Source: Thermopetrobacter sp. TC1 (GTDB lineage Bacteria > Pseudomonadota > Alphaproteobacteria > Rhizobiales > Aestuariivirgaceae). From it: a stretch of 64,000 nt of DNA. The stretch lies in NCBI RefSeq assembly GCF_000746275.1, contig NZ_KN050829.1:72129-136128 (forward strand), written 5' to 3'. A program made the translations under genes and the position numbers. The notes below the pieces were generated by a model. The model searched no databases. It worked only from the letters and a program-made list of their open reading frames with translations, and was not told the origin of the DNA. Positions 34,818-44,892 of this stretch are shown here, one piece after another (within the stretch, counting starts at the first letter, position 1; each line of letters opens with the position of its first letter).

Positions 34818-35777
34818 TCACACATGGCCTCTTTCGTAAAGCGTCAGAACGTGTTCGATATGGGAAAGCAGGTGTTCGGTGGCGCGCCGGCCTTCGGCGA
34901 TGGCGGTTTCCGCCCGGTCAAAGTCGAGCAGCTCGAAATCGGCCAGACGCGGCGAAATCAGCACATGCGGCGGCTCACCAGCCAGGCGCGCACGCGTGAT
35001 CTGATCCTGCATGATGTTGATGGCGGAAGCGAGCACATCGAAATAGCCGGGGCGCAGCGCCTGTGATTGCGCCTCCTTTTCCGTCTCTGGGTCGCCGAAC
35101 AGCTCGCGCATGAGTGCTTGCATCGATTCCGGCAGATGCTCCGTCATCAGGGCGAGGGGATCCACCTCCCGCCTACGACGGACGGGAAAGCGCGCAGAGC
35201 CCACAAGATCGCCGTTGAGGTTGACCGCGATGATGACATCCGCCCCCATGGCGCGGCAGGCCGAAACCGGCACCGGATTGACCAGGCCACCGTCCAGCAG
35301 CCATTCCCGCCCGTGATGCCAGGGCGAGAAGATGCCGGGAATGGCAATGGAGGCGCGCACCGCATCCGTCAGTTCCCCTTCACGCAGCCAGATTTCCCGG
35401 CCCGTGACCAGATCCGTGGCCACGGCAAGAAAGGGCAGGGGCAGGCTCTCGATCGCGCCGTGAATGCCTAAGGTTTCAAGCAGGCGCACGATCTCCTCGC
35501 CCCGGATCAGCCCGCCTTCCGACAAATGCACATCAAGCAGGCGCACAATCCCGCGCCAGGTCAGCTTTCGCGCCCATTCGTGCAAGGCGGCGAGCCGTCC
35601 TGCCGCATGCGCCGCGCCAATGAGCGCCCCCATGGAGCTGCCGGCGATCATGTCGATGGGAATGTCCGCCTCAATGAGGGTTTCGATAACGCCAATATGC
35701 GCCCAGCCGCGCGCCGCGCCGGAGCCCAGCGCCAGCCCCACCTTCAGCTCTCTTGCCTTTTTGCGTGGTTCTGTCAT
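34818..35777 (-). CDS. Patatin-like phospholipase (RssA-like)
   Basis: 319 residues. Oxyanion loop GSGAARGWAHIGV near residue 18, nucleophile Ser in AGSSMGALIGA near 45 and Asp of the dyad in LLDGGLVNPVP near 160. This is a Ser-Asp acyl hydrolase acting on lipids, cytoplasmic as judged by lack of signal peptide. The C-terminal 120 residues are helical. Monocistronic, divergent from the Tat-thioredoxin gene. Confidence 0.88.
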   Translation of the reverse strand: MTEPRKKARELKVGLALGSGAARGWAHIGVIETLIEADIPIDMIAGSSMGALIGAAHAAGRLAALHEWARKLTWRGIVRLLDVHLSEGGLIRGEEIVRLLETLGIHGAIESLPLPFLAVATDLVTGREIWLREGELTDAVRASIAIPGIFSPWHHGREWLLDGGLVNPVPVSACRAMGADVIIAVNLNGDLVGSARFPVRRRREVDPLALMTEHLPESMQALMRELFGDPETEKEAQSQALRPGYFDVLASAINIMQDQITRARLAGEPPHVLISPRLADFELLDFDRAETAIAEGRRATEHLLSHIEHVLTLYERGHV

Positions 35778-35868
35778 GGTTTTTACACGGTCGATCCTCT
35801 CCCAGCCGGGGGCGGGTCACCCACCATAACAGAAAATCCGGGAGAAAACGCACAGGAACGAGGCAGAC

Positions 35869-36525
35869 ATGACCAAAACACCAAGGACTGATTCTGCGCA
35901 TCTCACCCGCCGCCGTCTCCTTCTGGGCGGTGCTGCGGTATCCGCCATGGCCCTTTCCGCATTCGGCGGCCGTCTGCGCCGCGCACAGGCCGCCACCGAT
36001 GACAAGGCCGCTTGCGGCACGTATGTCATCACCGAAGACGGCCTGCACATGCAGCCGTGGTTCATCCAGGATTCCTTCCTTGATCTCAACGAGGAGCTGA
36101 AGACGGCGAAGAAGCAGGGCAAGTGGTTCGTTGTCGTCGTGGAGCAGAAGGGCTGTCCCTATTGCGCCAAGATGCACGAGAAAATCCTCGTGCGGCCCGA
36201 GGTGTGCGACTATCTGAGAAAGCACTTCGCCATCCTGCAGATCAACTTGAAGGGCCTGCGCGAAGTGACCGATTTCGATGGCGAAACGTTGAGCGAGCGC
36301 GACTGGTGCCGCAAATACATGGCCTTCACCACGCCCTATATCCTCTTCTTTGACATGGAGGACCCGGAGAACCTGGGCAAGCGCACGCCGCAGATGCGCA
36401 TCGTTCATCGCCTGCCGGGCCTGATTGCCGCAACGCCTGCGGATTTCCTGAAGGCCTTCAAGTATGTCACCAGCGGCGCTTACAAGAAGGTGCCCTTCCT
36501 GCAATACATGCGAAAGAAGAGCTAG
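35869..36525 (+). CDS. Tat-exported thioredoxin-fold protein (SoxW-like)
   Basis: 218 residues. The N-terminus has a twin-arginine signal (LTRRRLLLGG followed by a hydrophobic stretch and RAQA), so the protein is probably folded before export. The thioredoxin domain from about 75 has the redox motif GCPYCAKMHE near 101 and the cis-Pro loop in FTTPYILF near 157. SoxW-like proteins reduce periplasmic disulfides in sulfur oxidation, but no sox genes are here. Two extra Cys (EVCDYLRK and DWCRKY) could form a structural bond. A membrane protein gene converges on its 3' end. Confidence 0.85.
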   Translation: MTKTPRTDSAHLTRRRLLLGGAAVSAMALSAFGGRLRRAQAATDDKAACGTYVITEDGLHMQPWFIQDSFLDLNEELKTAKKQGKWFVVVVEQKGCPYCAKMHEKILVRPEVCDYLRKHFAILQINLKGLREVTDFDGETLSERDWCRKYMAFTTPYILFFDMEDPENLGKRTPQMRIVHRLPGLIAATPADFLKAFKYVTSGAYKKVPFLQYMRKKS

Positions 36526-36555
36526 GAGCGTGAAAAAAGCCAGACACTAAGCCTT

Positions 36556-36981
36556 TCAGCGGAAGGCGAGGACGGCGAGCACGATGGAGGCCACGGCGGA
36601 GAGAAAGACCCCGGCCGTGAACAGGCGCGCGCGCATGATCCACACAGCCCCGCCGCCCTTTGCCGCGCGGCTGGCGCTGTAGCGCGCGCCGATGTGCGAT
36701 AGCGTCAGCAACAGCACGAAAAGCATCTTGACATGAAAGGCCACCGGAAAGGCATCCATGCCGGCGCCGCCGCCCATGCCCGCCGCCAGAAATAAGCCGC
36801 TCAACCAGATCAGGGCGATCACGCCATCGCCAATGCGGCCCATCACCATGCGCAGGCCCGCCAGCAACCGCGCCTGTTCCGCCGGCAGCCGGGCGGCAAG
36901 AGCGAAATTGACCAGATTGGAAAAGCTCATGCCCGTGCCCATGGCCAGAACCACGAGATGCAGCGCCAGCATCCAGTTCAT
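36556..36981 (-). CDS. Four-helix integral membrane protein (CopD/DUF2269-like)
   Basis: ATG 36981 (MNWMLALHLVVLAMGTG) with GGAGGT nine bases upstream gives 141 residues; the longer open frame upstream is not credible. Four hydrophobic helices are visible (about 4-25, 51-72, 82-103, 117-140). His8 in helix 1 and His83 in FHVKMLFVLLL could bind haem or metal, as in CopD and DUF2269-type proteins, but the resemblance is general. Function unknown. Confidence 0.65.
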   Translation of the reverse strand: MNWMLALHLVVLAMGTGMSFSNLVNFALAARLPAEQARLLAGLRMVMGRIGDGVIALIWLSGLFLAAGMGGGAGMDAFPVAFHVKMLFVLLLTLSHIGARYSASRAAKGGGAVWIMRARLFTAGVFLSAVASIVLAVLAFR

Positions 36982-37282
36982 CGCGTCATGACCTCCCAAG
37001 AAACCCAAGTCCCCCACCTTCCCGGTCTCTTTGCAAGCAAATGCGCCCGCGCAAGGTGAGGGATGCCTGGCCCCGCCGTCAAGAGCGCTGCCCGCAGCCG
37101 CCTTCCGTTTTCTCGAATCGCTCAAGGGCCAGAACATTGGGCCAATGTCGAAACGGGCGCGCTCTTGAACAGGATGGGCGCGAACGGGCAGAATGCCGGC
37201 GCCAGGCGCGGGGTTTGTGCGGTGTGTAAAACAGCACGAGCAGTACCGCGCCTTGCGGGAGTGGGAGAGGAAGGAGTGTGCC
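36982..37282. other. Divergent gap upstream of the aminotransferase gene
   Basis: 301 bp without a gene. AAGGAG at 37270 serves the aminotransferase. I see no clear promoter boxes or repeats. Confidence 0.45.
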
Positions 37283-38401
37283 ATGTCCGCATCCGCGCCG
37301 CGTTTCACGCCACTGATCGCCAGCCTGCCCGCCAGCGTGCCCTTCACCGGGCCTGAGGCGCTGGAACGCGCCATGGGAAAGCCCTTCGCCGCCCGCATCG
37401 GCGCCAATGAGAATGTCTTCAGCCCATCGCCCAAAGCCCGTGCCGCCATGGCCGCCGCGCTTGATGACGTCTGGGCCTACGGCGATCCGGAAAATCACGA
37501 TCTCAAGCGGGCTTTGGCCGAGCGGCACGGCGTGCGGCCGGAAAACATCGTGATCGGCGAGGGCATTGACGGCCTGCTCGGCCTGCTCGTGCGCCTGCTC
37601 GTAACGCCCGGCACGCCCGTTGTCGTCTCAAAAGGCGGCTATCCCACCTTCAACTATCATGTCGCCGGTCATGGCGGCCGTTTTGTCGCCGTGCCCTACA
37701 CGGAAGACGACCGCGAGAATCTCGCCGGTCTGGCCCGTGCTGCCCGCGAAAGCGGCGCGCCGCTTGTTTATGTGGCCAATCCCGACAATCCCATGGGCAC
37801 CTGGCATGAGGCGCAAGCCCTCACCGAAATGATCGCGCAATTGCCGGAGGATGCCGTGCTTTGTCTTGATGAGGCCTACATCGAGTTTGCGCCTAAGGGC
37901 ACCGCCCCGCCCATCGATGTCTCCGATCCCCGCATCATCCGCATGCGCACCTTTTCCAAGGCCTATGGCCTCGCCGGCATGCGCATCGCCTATGCAATTG
38001 GGCATGAGCATCTCATTTCCGCCTTTGACAAGATCCGCAATCACTTCGGCGTCAACCGCCTCGCCCAGGCCGCCGCGCTGGCCGCGCTTGAGGATGAGGA
38101 CTGGCTCAACGACATGCTGCGCCGCGTGCGCGCCTCGCTTGAGCGGCTGGCCGATATTGCCCGCGCCCATGGCCTTAAGCCTCTTCCCACCGCCACCAAC
38201 TTTCTCGCCATCGATACCGGGCGCGATGCCGCCTTTGCCCGCGCGCTGGTGGAGGAAATGGGCCGCCGCGGCATCTTCATCCGCATGGCCTTCGGCCCGC
38301 CGCAGAACCGCTGCATCCGCGTCTCCGCCGGCACGGATGACCATCTTGATCTGTTCGAGCGCCACCTGCCGGACGCCCTCGCCGCAGCCGCGGCGCGCTA
38401 G
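37283..38401 (+). CDS. Class I/II aminotransferase, histidinol-phosphate aminotransferase type
   Basis: 372 residues from ATG 37283 (MSASAPRFTPLIASLP) with AAGGAG upstream; the frame runs further upstream without support. PLP fold type I: ARIGANENVFSPSP near residue 37, NPDNPMGTW near 169, CLDEAYIEFAP near 195 and the PLP Lys in RTFSKAYGLAGMRIAYAIG near 226. The architecture is that of HisC-like enzymes, which may act on histidinol phosphate or on aromatic amino acids. No histidine or aromatic genes are adjacent, so the substrate is open. Confidence 0.85.
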   Translation: MSASAPRFTPLIASLPASVPFTGPEALERAMGKPFAARIGANENVFSPSPKARAAMAAALDDVWAYGDPENHDLKRALAERHGVRPENIVIGEGIDGLLGLLVRLLVTPGTPVVVSKGGYPTFNYHVAGHGGRFVAVPYTEDDRENLAGLARAARESGAPLVYVANPDNPMGTWHEAQALTEMIAQLPEDAVLCLDEAYIEFAPKGTAPPIDVSDPRIIRMRTFSKAYGLAGMRIAYAIGHEHLISAFDKIRNHFGVNRLAQAAALAALEDEDWLNDMLRRVRASLERLADIARAHGLKPLPTATNFLAIDTGRDAAFARALVEEMGRRGIFIRMAFGPPQNRCIRVSAGTDDHLDLFERHLPDALAAAAAR

Positions 38402-38578
38402 GGACGCAGCGAAACCGGCTTTACCCACCGCATAAGAGGGCTATTCGGCCCCTCGCTGTGCGCATGGTGAAACTGACGTGGCTGCCGACACCATGTCGCT
38501 CTTGTTCGTTTAAGCGTTTTGCTCTACCGAGGACGCACCGGATGTGAAACGCTCGTGTGCACAAGAGAGACCCCTGCA

Positions 38579-39877
38579 ATGAACGATTTCGTGCGAGAGG
38601 GATATTTTTCCGCCTCCCTGGCCGAGGCCGATCCTGAAGTCATGGCCGCCATCAACAAGGAGCTGGCCCGCCAGCAAAACGAGATTGAGCTCATCGCCTC
38701 GGAAAACATCGTTTCCCGCGCCGTCATGCAGGCGCAGGGCAGCGTGCTCACCAACAAGTATGCCGAGGGCTATCCCGGCCGGCGTTATTATGGCGGCTGC
38801 CAGTTCGTGGATATCGCCGAGGAGCTGGCCATCGAACGCGCCAGGAAACTCTTCAACGCTGAATTCGCCAATGTGCAGCCCAACTCCGGCTCCCAGGCCA
38901 ATCAGGGCGTCTTTCTCGCCCTTTTGCAGCCGGGCGATACCATCATGGGCCTGTCCCTGGCCTCGGGCGGCCATCTCACCCACGGCTCGCCCGTCAACCT
39001 CTCCGGCAAGTGGTTCAACGTCATCGCCTACGGGCTTGAGGAAGGCACGGACCGCATCGATTACGACGAGGTGGCGCGCCTGGCCGAACAACACAAGCCG
39101 AAGCTGATCATCGCCGGCGGCTCCGCCTATCCGCGCATCATCGACTTCGCCCGTTTCCGCGAGATCGCCGATTCCGTCGGCGCCTGGCTGATGGTGGACA
39201 TGGCCCATTTCGCCGGGCTCGTCGCGGGTGGCGTGCATCCCAATCCCCTGGACTGGGCCCATGTCGTCACCACCACCACCCACAAGACCCTGCGCGGCCC
39301 CCGCGGCGGCATGATCCTCACCAACGACCCCGATCTTGCCAAGAAGATCAATTCCGCCATTTTCCCCGGCCTGCAGGGCGGCCCGCTCATGCATGTCATC
39401 GCCGCCAAGGCTGTGGCCTTTGGCGAGGCCCTGCGCCCGGAGTTCAAGGCCTACGCCAGGGCGGTGGTGGACAATGCCCGCACCCTGGCCGAAACCCTGC
39501 AGGAGGGCGGGCTGGCCATTGTCTCCGGCGGCACGGACACCCATGTCGTGCTTGTGGACCTCAGGCCGCTCAATCTCACCGGCAAGGCAGCCGAGGCCGC
39601 GCTGGGCCGCGCCAACATCACCTGCAACAAGAACGCCGTGCCCAACGATCCGCAAAAGCCCTTCGTGACGTCCGGCATTCGCCTGGGCTCGCCTGCCGCC
39701 ACCACCCGCGGCTTCGGCACTGAGGAGTTCCGTTTGACCGGCGAGCTCATCCTTGAGGTGCTCAAAGGTCTGGCCGAGAACGGCGAGGAGGGCAATGCTG
39801 CAGTGGAGGCTGCGGTGAAGGAGAAGGTGCTGGCCTTAACCGCGCGCTTTCCCATCTATGAGGCGGGCGTGTGCTGA
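38579..39877 (+). CDS. glyA: Serine hydroxymethyltransferase
   Basis: Interconverts serine and glycine with tetrahydrofolate, the main source of one-carbon units. ATG 38579 ([14 protein letters not shown]) gives 432 residues, the usual length. PLP signature [14 protein letters not shown] near 237 contains the Schiff-base Lys; [13 protein letters not shown] near 36 and [15 protein letters not shown] near 58 are also typical. It heads the glyA-nrdR-rib-nusB block. A 20-codon open extension lies upstream but is not conserved. Confidence 0.97.
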   Translation: MNDFVREGYFSASLAEADPEVMAAINKELARQQNEIELIASENIVSRAVMQAQGSVLTNKYAEGYPGRRYYGGCQFVDIAEELAIERARKLFNAEFANVQPNSGSQANQGVFLALLQPGDTIMGLSLASGGHLTHGSPVNLSGKWFNVIAYGLEEGTDRIDYDEVARLAEQHKPKLIIAGGSAYPRIIDFARFREIADSVGAWLMVDMAHFAGLVAGGVHPNPLDWAHVVTTTTHKTLRGPRGGMILTNDPDLAKKINSAIFPGLQGGPLMHVIAAKAVAFGEALRPEFKAYARAVVDNARTLAETLQEGGLAIVSGGTDTHVVLVDLRPLNLTGKAAEAALGRANITCNKNAVPNDPQKPFVTSGIRLGSPAATTRGFGTEEFRLTGELILEVLKGLAENGEEGNAAVEAAVKEKVLALTARFPIYEAGVC

Positions 39878-39990
39878 ATGGCTCATTCGCCCGCTCTTGA
39901 GCGCCTGAACGGGCGCAAGGTGCAGGCGGGCGGGGAAAGCGTGACAAGAGGGGCGACAGAAAGAGGGCCGGCCCGGCAGGGAAGGGAATC

Positions 39991-40512
39991 ATGCGCTGTC
40001 CGTTCTGCAGCTCCGAGAACACCCAGGTGAAGGATTCGCGCCCGGCCGAGGATGGCACGGCCATTCGCCGCCGGCGCCAGTGTGCCGACTGTGGCGGGCG
40101 CTTCACCACCTATGAACGGGTGCAGCTGCGCGAACTCACCGTGATCAAGCGCTCCGGCCGCCGCGTGCCTTTCGATCGCGAAAAGCTCGCCCGCTCCGTC
40201 TGGATCGCCCTGCGCAAGCGCGATATCGATCCGGAGCGGGTGGAGCGCATGATCTCCGGCATCGTGCGCCAGCTGGAAAGCCGCGGCGATCCGGAGGTGC
40301 CGTCCGAGGTCATCGGCGAGCTGGTCATGGAGGGGCTGCGCGCGCTCGATGACGTCGCCTTTGTTCGCTATGCCTCCGTCTACCGCAATTTCCGCGAGGC
40401 CTCCGATTTCTGCGAATTCCTCGCCACCCTGGACAGTCAGGCGAAGCCTGCGCCGGATGATCAGGCGGCGGACTCGCAACACGCCACCGGAAGCGACGGG
40501 GAGGAGGCATGA
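39991..40512 (+). CDS. nrdR: Ribonucleotide reductase transcriptional repressor NrdR
   Basis: 173 residues. N-terminal zinc ribbon with CPFC (3-6) and CADC (31-34), then an ATP-cone domain from about 49 ([20 protein letters not shown]). NrdR senses ATP/dATP and represses nrd operons at NrdR boxes. The C-terminal 25 residues are an acidic, variable tail. Its stop overlaps the ribD start as ATGA, implying translational coupling. Confidence 0.96.
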   Translation: MRCPFCSSENTQVKDSRPAEDGTAIRRRRQCADCGGRFTTYERVQLRELTVIKRSGRRVPFDREKLARSVWIALRKRDIDPERVERMISGIVRQLESRGDPEVPSEVIGELVMEGLRALDDVAFVRYASVYRNFREASDFCEFLATLDSQAKPAPDDQAADSQHATGSDGEEA

Positions 40513-41690
40513 GCGAAAGCCGCCCGCAGAAGAATAATGACGAAGCAGCCGCCTGCGCCATGACTGCGCACGCGCATGCGGATGCCAGCCATATGGCCCA
40601 TGCCGTGCGCCTTTCCCGCCGCGCCCTGGGCAACACGGCGGAAAACCCGCCGGTGGGCTGCGTCATCGTCAAGGCGGGCCGGGTGGTGGGCGTGGGCCAC
40701 ACCGCGCCGGGCGGCCGCCCGCATGCGGAAACCCGGGCGCTTGCCATGGCGGGTGAGGCGGCAAGAGGCGCCGATGTGTACGTCACGCTGGAGCCCTGCG
40801 CCCATCATGGCCGCACGCCCCCTTGCGCCGATGCGCTCATTCAGGCCGGCGTGCGTCGCGTTGTCATGGCGGTGGAGGATCCCGATCCGCGCGTAAACGG
40901 GCGCGGCCGCGACCGACTGGCCGCTGCCGGCATCATCGTGGAAACCGGCCTGATGCGCAAAGACGCCGAGGAGGTGCTCGCAGGCTACCTCATGCGCAAG
41001 CGTGCGGGCCGCCCGCTGGTGCTGCTCAAGCTCGCCGTGTCCGCCGATGGCAGGATCGCCGCCCGCCCCGGCGAGGCCACGCCGATCACCGCTGAACGCG
41101 CCCGTGCCCGCGCCCATCTTCTGCGCGCGCGCAGCGATGCCATTCTCGTGGGCGTTCAGACGGTTATCGTCGATGATCCGCAGCTCACCTGCCGCCTGCC
41201 CGGGCTTGAGGAGCGCTCGCCCTTGCGCATCGTCCTCGATTCCCGTTTGCGCATCCCGCAGACCGCGCGCCTTCTGAAAAAGGATGCACCCGCGCCCACC
41301 TGGATCATCACCACGCCCGCCGCCCGCGAACAGGCCTATGCCTTGCAGAAACGCCTGCCGCATGTGCGCATCCTGCCGCTGCCTGCCGACAAGGAGGGGC
41401 GGGTGGACATCCCCGCGCTGCTTGCCCGCCTGGGCGAAGAGGGCATCAACACCCTGATGGTGGAAGGCGGCGCGAAGGTGGCCCGCGCCTTTGTCGAGGC
41501 GGGGATGGTGGATCGCGTCGCGCTGTTTACCGCATCGGAGAAAACGCTGGGGCCGGAAGGGGTTGAGGCCCTGGCCGGCCTGCCGCTTTCGCGTCTTGTC
41601 GAAAGCCCGTTCGCGCTCAAGGAGGAAATCCCCCTTGGCCCGGATGTTTTGCGCGTCTATGAGAAGGACGGCATGCTCCCCGCGGCCTGA
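40509..41690 (+). CDS. ribD: Bifunctional riboflavin deaminase/reductase RibD
   Basis: Deaminates and then reduces the pyrimidine intermediate in riboflavin synthesis. 393 residues. The deaminase domain (about 25-170) carries the zinc site: [10 protein letters not shown] and [17 protein letters not shown]. The reductase domain (about 175-390) has [30 protein letters not shown] and [13 protein letters not shown]. The start overlaps nrdR. Confidence 0.96.
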   Translation: MSESRPQKNNDEAAACAMTAHAHADASHMAHAVRLSRRALGNTAENPPVGCVIVKAGRVVGVGHTAPGGRPHAETRALAMAGEAARGADVYVTLEPCAHHGRTPPCADALIQAGVRRVVMAVEDPDPRVNGRGRDRLAAAGIIVETGLMRKDAEEVLAGYLMRKRAGRPLVLLKLAVSADGRIAARPGEATPITAERARARAHLLRARSDAILVGVQTVIVDDPQLTCRLPGLEERSPLRIVLDSRLRIPQTARLLKKDAPAPTWIITTPAAREQAYALQKRLPHVRILPLPADKEGRVDIPALLARLGEEGINTLMVEGGAKVARAFVEAGMVDRVALFTASEKTLGPEGVEALAGLPLSRLVESPFALKEEIPLGPDVLRVYEKDGMLPAA

Positions 41691-41742
41691 TGGGGGCGCA
41701 AACCTGCGGGCCCGGCGAGAAAACCGGCAACGGAGTTGAGGG

Positions 41743-42354
41743 ATGTTCACCGGCATCATCACCGACATCGGCGAGGTGATTGCGCGCGAGGATACGGGCA
41801 CGGAGGCCCGCTTTCGCATCCGCTCGCATCAGGATCCGCAGACGGTGGCCATCGGCGCCTCCATCGCCCATGATGGCGTCTGCCTCACCGTGGTGGACAA
41901 GGGCCTGTTTGAAGAAGGCGGCATGTGGCATGACGTCGTGGCCTCCGCCGAGACCCTAAGCCGCACCACCATGGGCCACTGGCGCCAGGGCCGCCGCGTC
42001 AATCTGGAGCGGGCCTTGAAGGTGGGGGATGAGCTGGGCGGACACATCGTCTCCGGCCATGTCGATGGCATCGGCCATGTCGTCTCCATCGAGCCGGTGG
42101 ATGATTCCCGCGTTTTTACCTTCGAGGTGCCTCAGGATCTTGCCCGCTTCATCGCGCCGAAAGGTTCCGTTGCGCTCAACGGCACCTCATTGACGGTCAA
42201 TGCGGTCAACGGCTGTCGTTTCACCGTGAACCTCATTCCACACACCCTGACAGTCACCACCTGGGGCGAGGCAAAAGTGGGCGATGCCGTCAACGTGGAA
42301 ATCGACATGCTGGCGCGCTACATGGCACGTCTGGTGGAATTCTCGGGATGCTGA
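41743..42354 (+). CDS. ribE: Riboflavin synthase alpha chain
   Basis: Dismutates two lumazines into riboflavin and the pyrimidine precursor. 203 residues with two tandem barrels: the N-terminal one starts MFTGIITDIGEV, and the second includes APKGSVALNGTSLTVN near 138. It follows ribD by 52 bp. Confidence 0.96.
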   Translation: MFTGIITDIGEVIAREDTGTEARFRIRSHQDPQTVAIGASIAHDGVCLTVVDKGLFEEGGMWHDVVASAETLSRTTMGHWRQGRRVNLERALKVGDELGGHIVSGHVDGIGHVVSIEPVDDSRVFTFEVPQDLARFIAPKGSVALNGTSLTVNAVNGCRFTVNLIPHTLTVTTWGEAKVGDAVNVEIDMLARYMARLVEFSGC

Positions 42355-42418
42355 GCCTTGAAAGGCGGAGGATGCGGCCGGGCCGAGGTCGGCAGATGAA
42401 CAACAGGAAGAGGACGAC

Positions 42419-42901
42419 ATGCGGGTTCTGATTGTGGAAGGACGCTTTTATGACGACCTCCTTGACGAGCTGGAGGAGGGCGCGGTGCGCTGGCTGGAGG
42501 CCGAGGGCATTGATTATGACGTCGTGCATGTGCCCGGTGCGCTGGAAATTCCCGCCGCCATTGCCATGGCCGAGGGCTCGGAGACCCTGGCCGGCCTCTT
42601 GAGCGAGGACGAGAATGCACTTTTTGCCCCGCCGCGCTATGATGCCTATATCGCGCTTGGCGTTGTCATCCGTGGCGAGACCTATCATTTCGAGATCGTG
42701 GCCAACGAATCCGCCCGCGGCCTGATGGAGCTGAGCCTGCAGGGCGTGGCCATCGGCAATGGCATCCTCACCGTGGAAAACCGTGCACAGGCGGAAGAAC
42801 GCGCCAGGGTGTCCGGGAAGAACAAGGGCGCGGATGCGGCGCGCGCGGCCGTGACCATGGCGCGGCTCAAACACAAGTTCAGCGAAGAGGCTTTCGCATG
42901 A
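42419..42901 (+). CDS. ribH: 6,7-dimethyl-8-ribityllumazine synthase
   Basis: Condenses the pyrimidine with dihydroxybutanone phosphate. 160 residues. Motifs are [14 protein letters not shown] near residue 38, [23 protein letters not shown] near 78-100 with the catalytic His, and GNGILTVEN near 116. The loop between IAMA and YDAYIALG ([20 protein letters not shown]) is about 12 residues longer than common. The stop overlaps the nusB ATG. Confidence 0.95.
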   Translation: MRVLIVEGRFYDDLLDELEEGAVRWLEAEGIDYDVVHVPGALEIPAAIAMAEGSETLAGLLSEDENALFAPPRYDAYIALGVVIRGETYHFEIVANESARGLMELSLQGVAIGNGILTVENRAQAEERARVSGKNKGADAARAAVTMARLKHKFSEEAFA

Positions 42902-43416
42902 GCTCCGATCCCGCGCCGGAAAGCGACAAGCCGAACCGTCCGCGCAAGGGCGAGGCGCGCCGTCTCGCCCGGCGTCAGGCGCGTCTGGGCGCGGTGCAGG
43001 CCCTGTATCAGATGGAGGTGGGCGGTGCGCCGCTTGCCGAGGTTCTGGCCCAGTGTGCCTCCCGCCGCATTGGCGAGCGCATCGAGGACGGCGAGATCGG
43101 CCATCCGGACCTGGCCCTTCTCGAGGATATCGTGCGCGGTGTCGTGCGCGAGCAGACGGCGGTGGACCGGGTGATCAACCGCCATCTCGATGAACGCTGG
43201 AAGCTGCCGCGGCTGGATGCCACCGTGCGCGCCATTTTGCGCGCCGGCGCCTATGAGCTGATGTTCCGCGAGGACATCCCCCCGCGCGTGACCATCTCGG
43301 AATATGTCAATCTCGCCCACGCCTTTTTCGACGAGGGCGACGAAGCGGCCTTCATCAACGGCGTGCTGGACGCCATCGCCCGCGAAAAGCGCGCCGATGA
43401 CCTGCACACGCGCTAA
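42898..43416 (+). CDS. nusB: Transcription antitermination factor NusB
   Basis: 172 residues, all-helical. Binds boxA RNA with S10 during rRNA transcription. Landmarks are [23 protein letters not shown] near residue 20, [32 protein letters not shown] near 83-120 and [33 protein letters not shown] near 130. The N-terminus has a charged extension of about 20 residues. It terminates the riboflavin block. Confidence 0.95.
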   Translation: MSSDPAPESDKPNRPRKGEARRLARRQARLGAVQALYQMEVGGAPLAEVLAQCASRRIGERIEDGEIGHPDLALLEDIVRGVVREQTAVDRVINRHLDERWKLPRLDATVRAILRAGAYELMFREDIPPRVTISEYVNLAHAFFDEGDEAAFINGVLDAIAREKRADDLHTR

Positions 43417-43499
43417 GGGGGTGCCCGGCCAAGATGCCACATTGACTGTGCGGCGCAGGTTTTTGAAATCCTTTCGCAAGACGGGAGAACGAACCGGCC

Positions 43500-44789
43500 A
43501 TGAGCGATGCGCCGATACCGCTGTTGAAGGATCAGCCGGGAGGGAGTGCGGCCCGTTTTGATGATGCCCGCGCCCGCTACAATGCCCGGCTGCTTTCCAT
43601 GGCGCAGGCGCTCTATTCCCTGGCCAGCATCAACATGTTCTCCACCGCCGCGCTCGCAGGGCAGATCCTGGCGCCGGCGGAGCGCTGGGCCACCCTGCCC
43701 ATCACCACCTATGTCATCGGCACCGCCCTGTTCACCTGGCCGGCCGCGCATTTCATGCAGCGCTTTGGCCGCCGCGCCGGCTTTCTCATCGGCGCCTCCG
43801 CCGGCATCATCGCCGGCCTGCTCGCCACCTGGGCCATCTTCGAGCGCACCTTTCTCGTCTTCGTCTTCGCCACCTTCCTGCAGGGCATCTATCAGGCCTT
43901 CGCCCAGTATTACCGCTTTGCCGCCACGGATGTCGCCAGCCCCGCCTTCCGCCCCCGCGCCGTTTCCTGGGTGCTCATGGGCTCCATCGCCGGGGCGCTT
44001 TTCGGCCCTGTTCTCATCAGCGCCACCAAGGATCTCTTCGCCCCTGTCCTCTTTGCCGGCAATTTCGCGGCCGCCGGCGTGATCACGCTGTTTGCCGCTT
44101 TGCTGTTGAGCTTCATCAACCTGCCCAGGCCGCAGGAAGAGGAGGGGGCAGGGCAGGGGGAGAGCACGCGCGCCCGCCCATTGAAGGCGCTCCTCGCCCA
44201 GCCGCGGCTGCGCGTGGCCGTGCTGACCGGCATGCTGGCCTATGGCATGATGAATCTGCTGATGACGGCCACGCCCCTGGCCATGGTCGGCTGCGGTTTC
44301 ACCGTGGAGCAGTCCTCCTGGGTCATTCAGTGGCACGTGCTGGCCATGTATGCCCCCTCTTTCATGACCGGCGCCCTCATTGCCCGCCACGGCGCGGAAC
44401 GAATCGCCGCGCTGGGCCTGCTGCTGACTGCCGTTTCCGCCGTCATTCACCTGCTTGGCGTGCGCATGGAGAACTTTGGCTTCGGCCTCGTGCTCCTCGG
44501 GCTTGGCTGGAACTTCGCCTTCATCGCCGCCACCACCATGGTGGCCGAATGTCACGCACCGGCCGATCGCGCCCGCGTGCAGGGCTTCAATGACCTGATG
44601 GTCTTCTCCACCGTGGCGCTCACCTCCTTCCTCTCCGGTCAGCTCTATGCCCTGCTTGGCTGGAAGGCCGTGAACTTCGCGCTCTTTCCCATGCTGGCGC
44701 TGGCCGCCGGCGGCCTTGCCTGGCTGGCGGTGAAGACCCGCGGCGAAGTCGCCTGCGAGCTGCCCCCTTCCGGCCCGCGCCCGGAGTGA
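43500..44789 (+). CDS. Major facilitator superfamily transporter
   Basis: 429 residues with about twelve hydrophobic helices and a cytoplasmic loop rich in Glu/Gly near residue 210. The inter-helix motif HFMQRFGRRAGFLIGA near 85 is the MFS loop 2-3 signature. The family is like YfcJ/UhpC-type permeases with no clear substrate signature. An acidic N-terminal segment of 20 residues precedes helix 1. It lies between nusB and serS with its own spacing (83 bp and 103 bp). Confidence 0.85.
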   Translation: MSDAPIPLLKDQPGGSAARFDDARARYNARLLSMAQALYSLASINMFSTAALAGQILAPAERWATLPITTYVIGTALFTWPAAHFMQRFGRRAGFLIGASAGIIAGLLATWAIFERTFLVFVFATFLQGIYQAFAQYYRFAATDVASPAFRPRAVSWVLMGSIAGALFGPVLISATKDLFAPVLFAGNFAAAGVITLFAALLLSFINLPRPQEEEGAGQGESTRARPLKALLAQPRLRVAVLTGMLAYGMMNLLMTATPLAMVGCGFTVEQSSWVIQWHVLAMYAPSFMTGALIARHGAERIAALGLLLTAVSAVIHLLGVRMENFGFGLVLLGLGWNFAFIAATTMVAECHAPADRARVQGFNDLMVFSTVALTSFLSGQLYALLGWKAVNFALFPMLALAAGGLAWLAVKTRGEVACELPPSGPRPE

Positions 44790-44892
44790 AACCGTGTTGC
44801 CATGAGGGGCGCACGGCCCTAAAAGCGGCAGGAAACGCAAAATTAAGTCGGCACGGCCGCTTCTGGCCGGAAAAACAGCAAAAGGCCCGATC

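Noticed and set aside
42355-42418. FMN riboswitch in the riboflavin operon
   Set aside because: Gaps within the operon are too short and lack the conserved FMN-aptamer segments.
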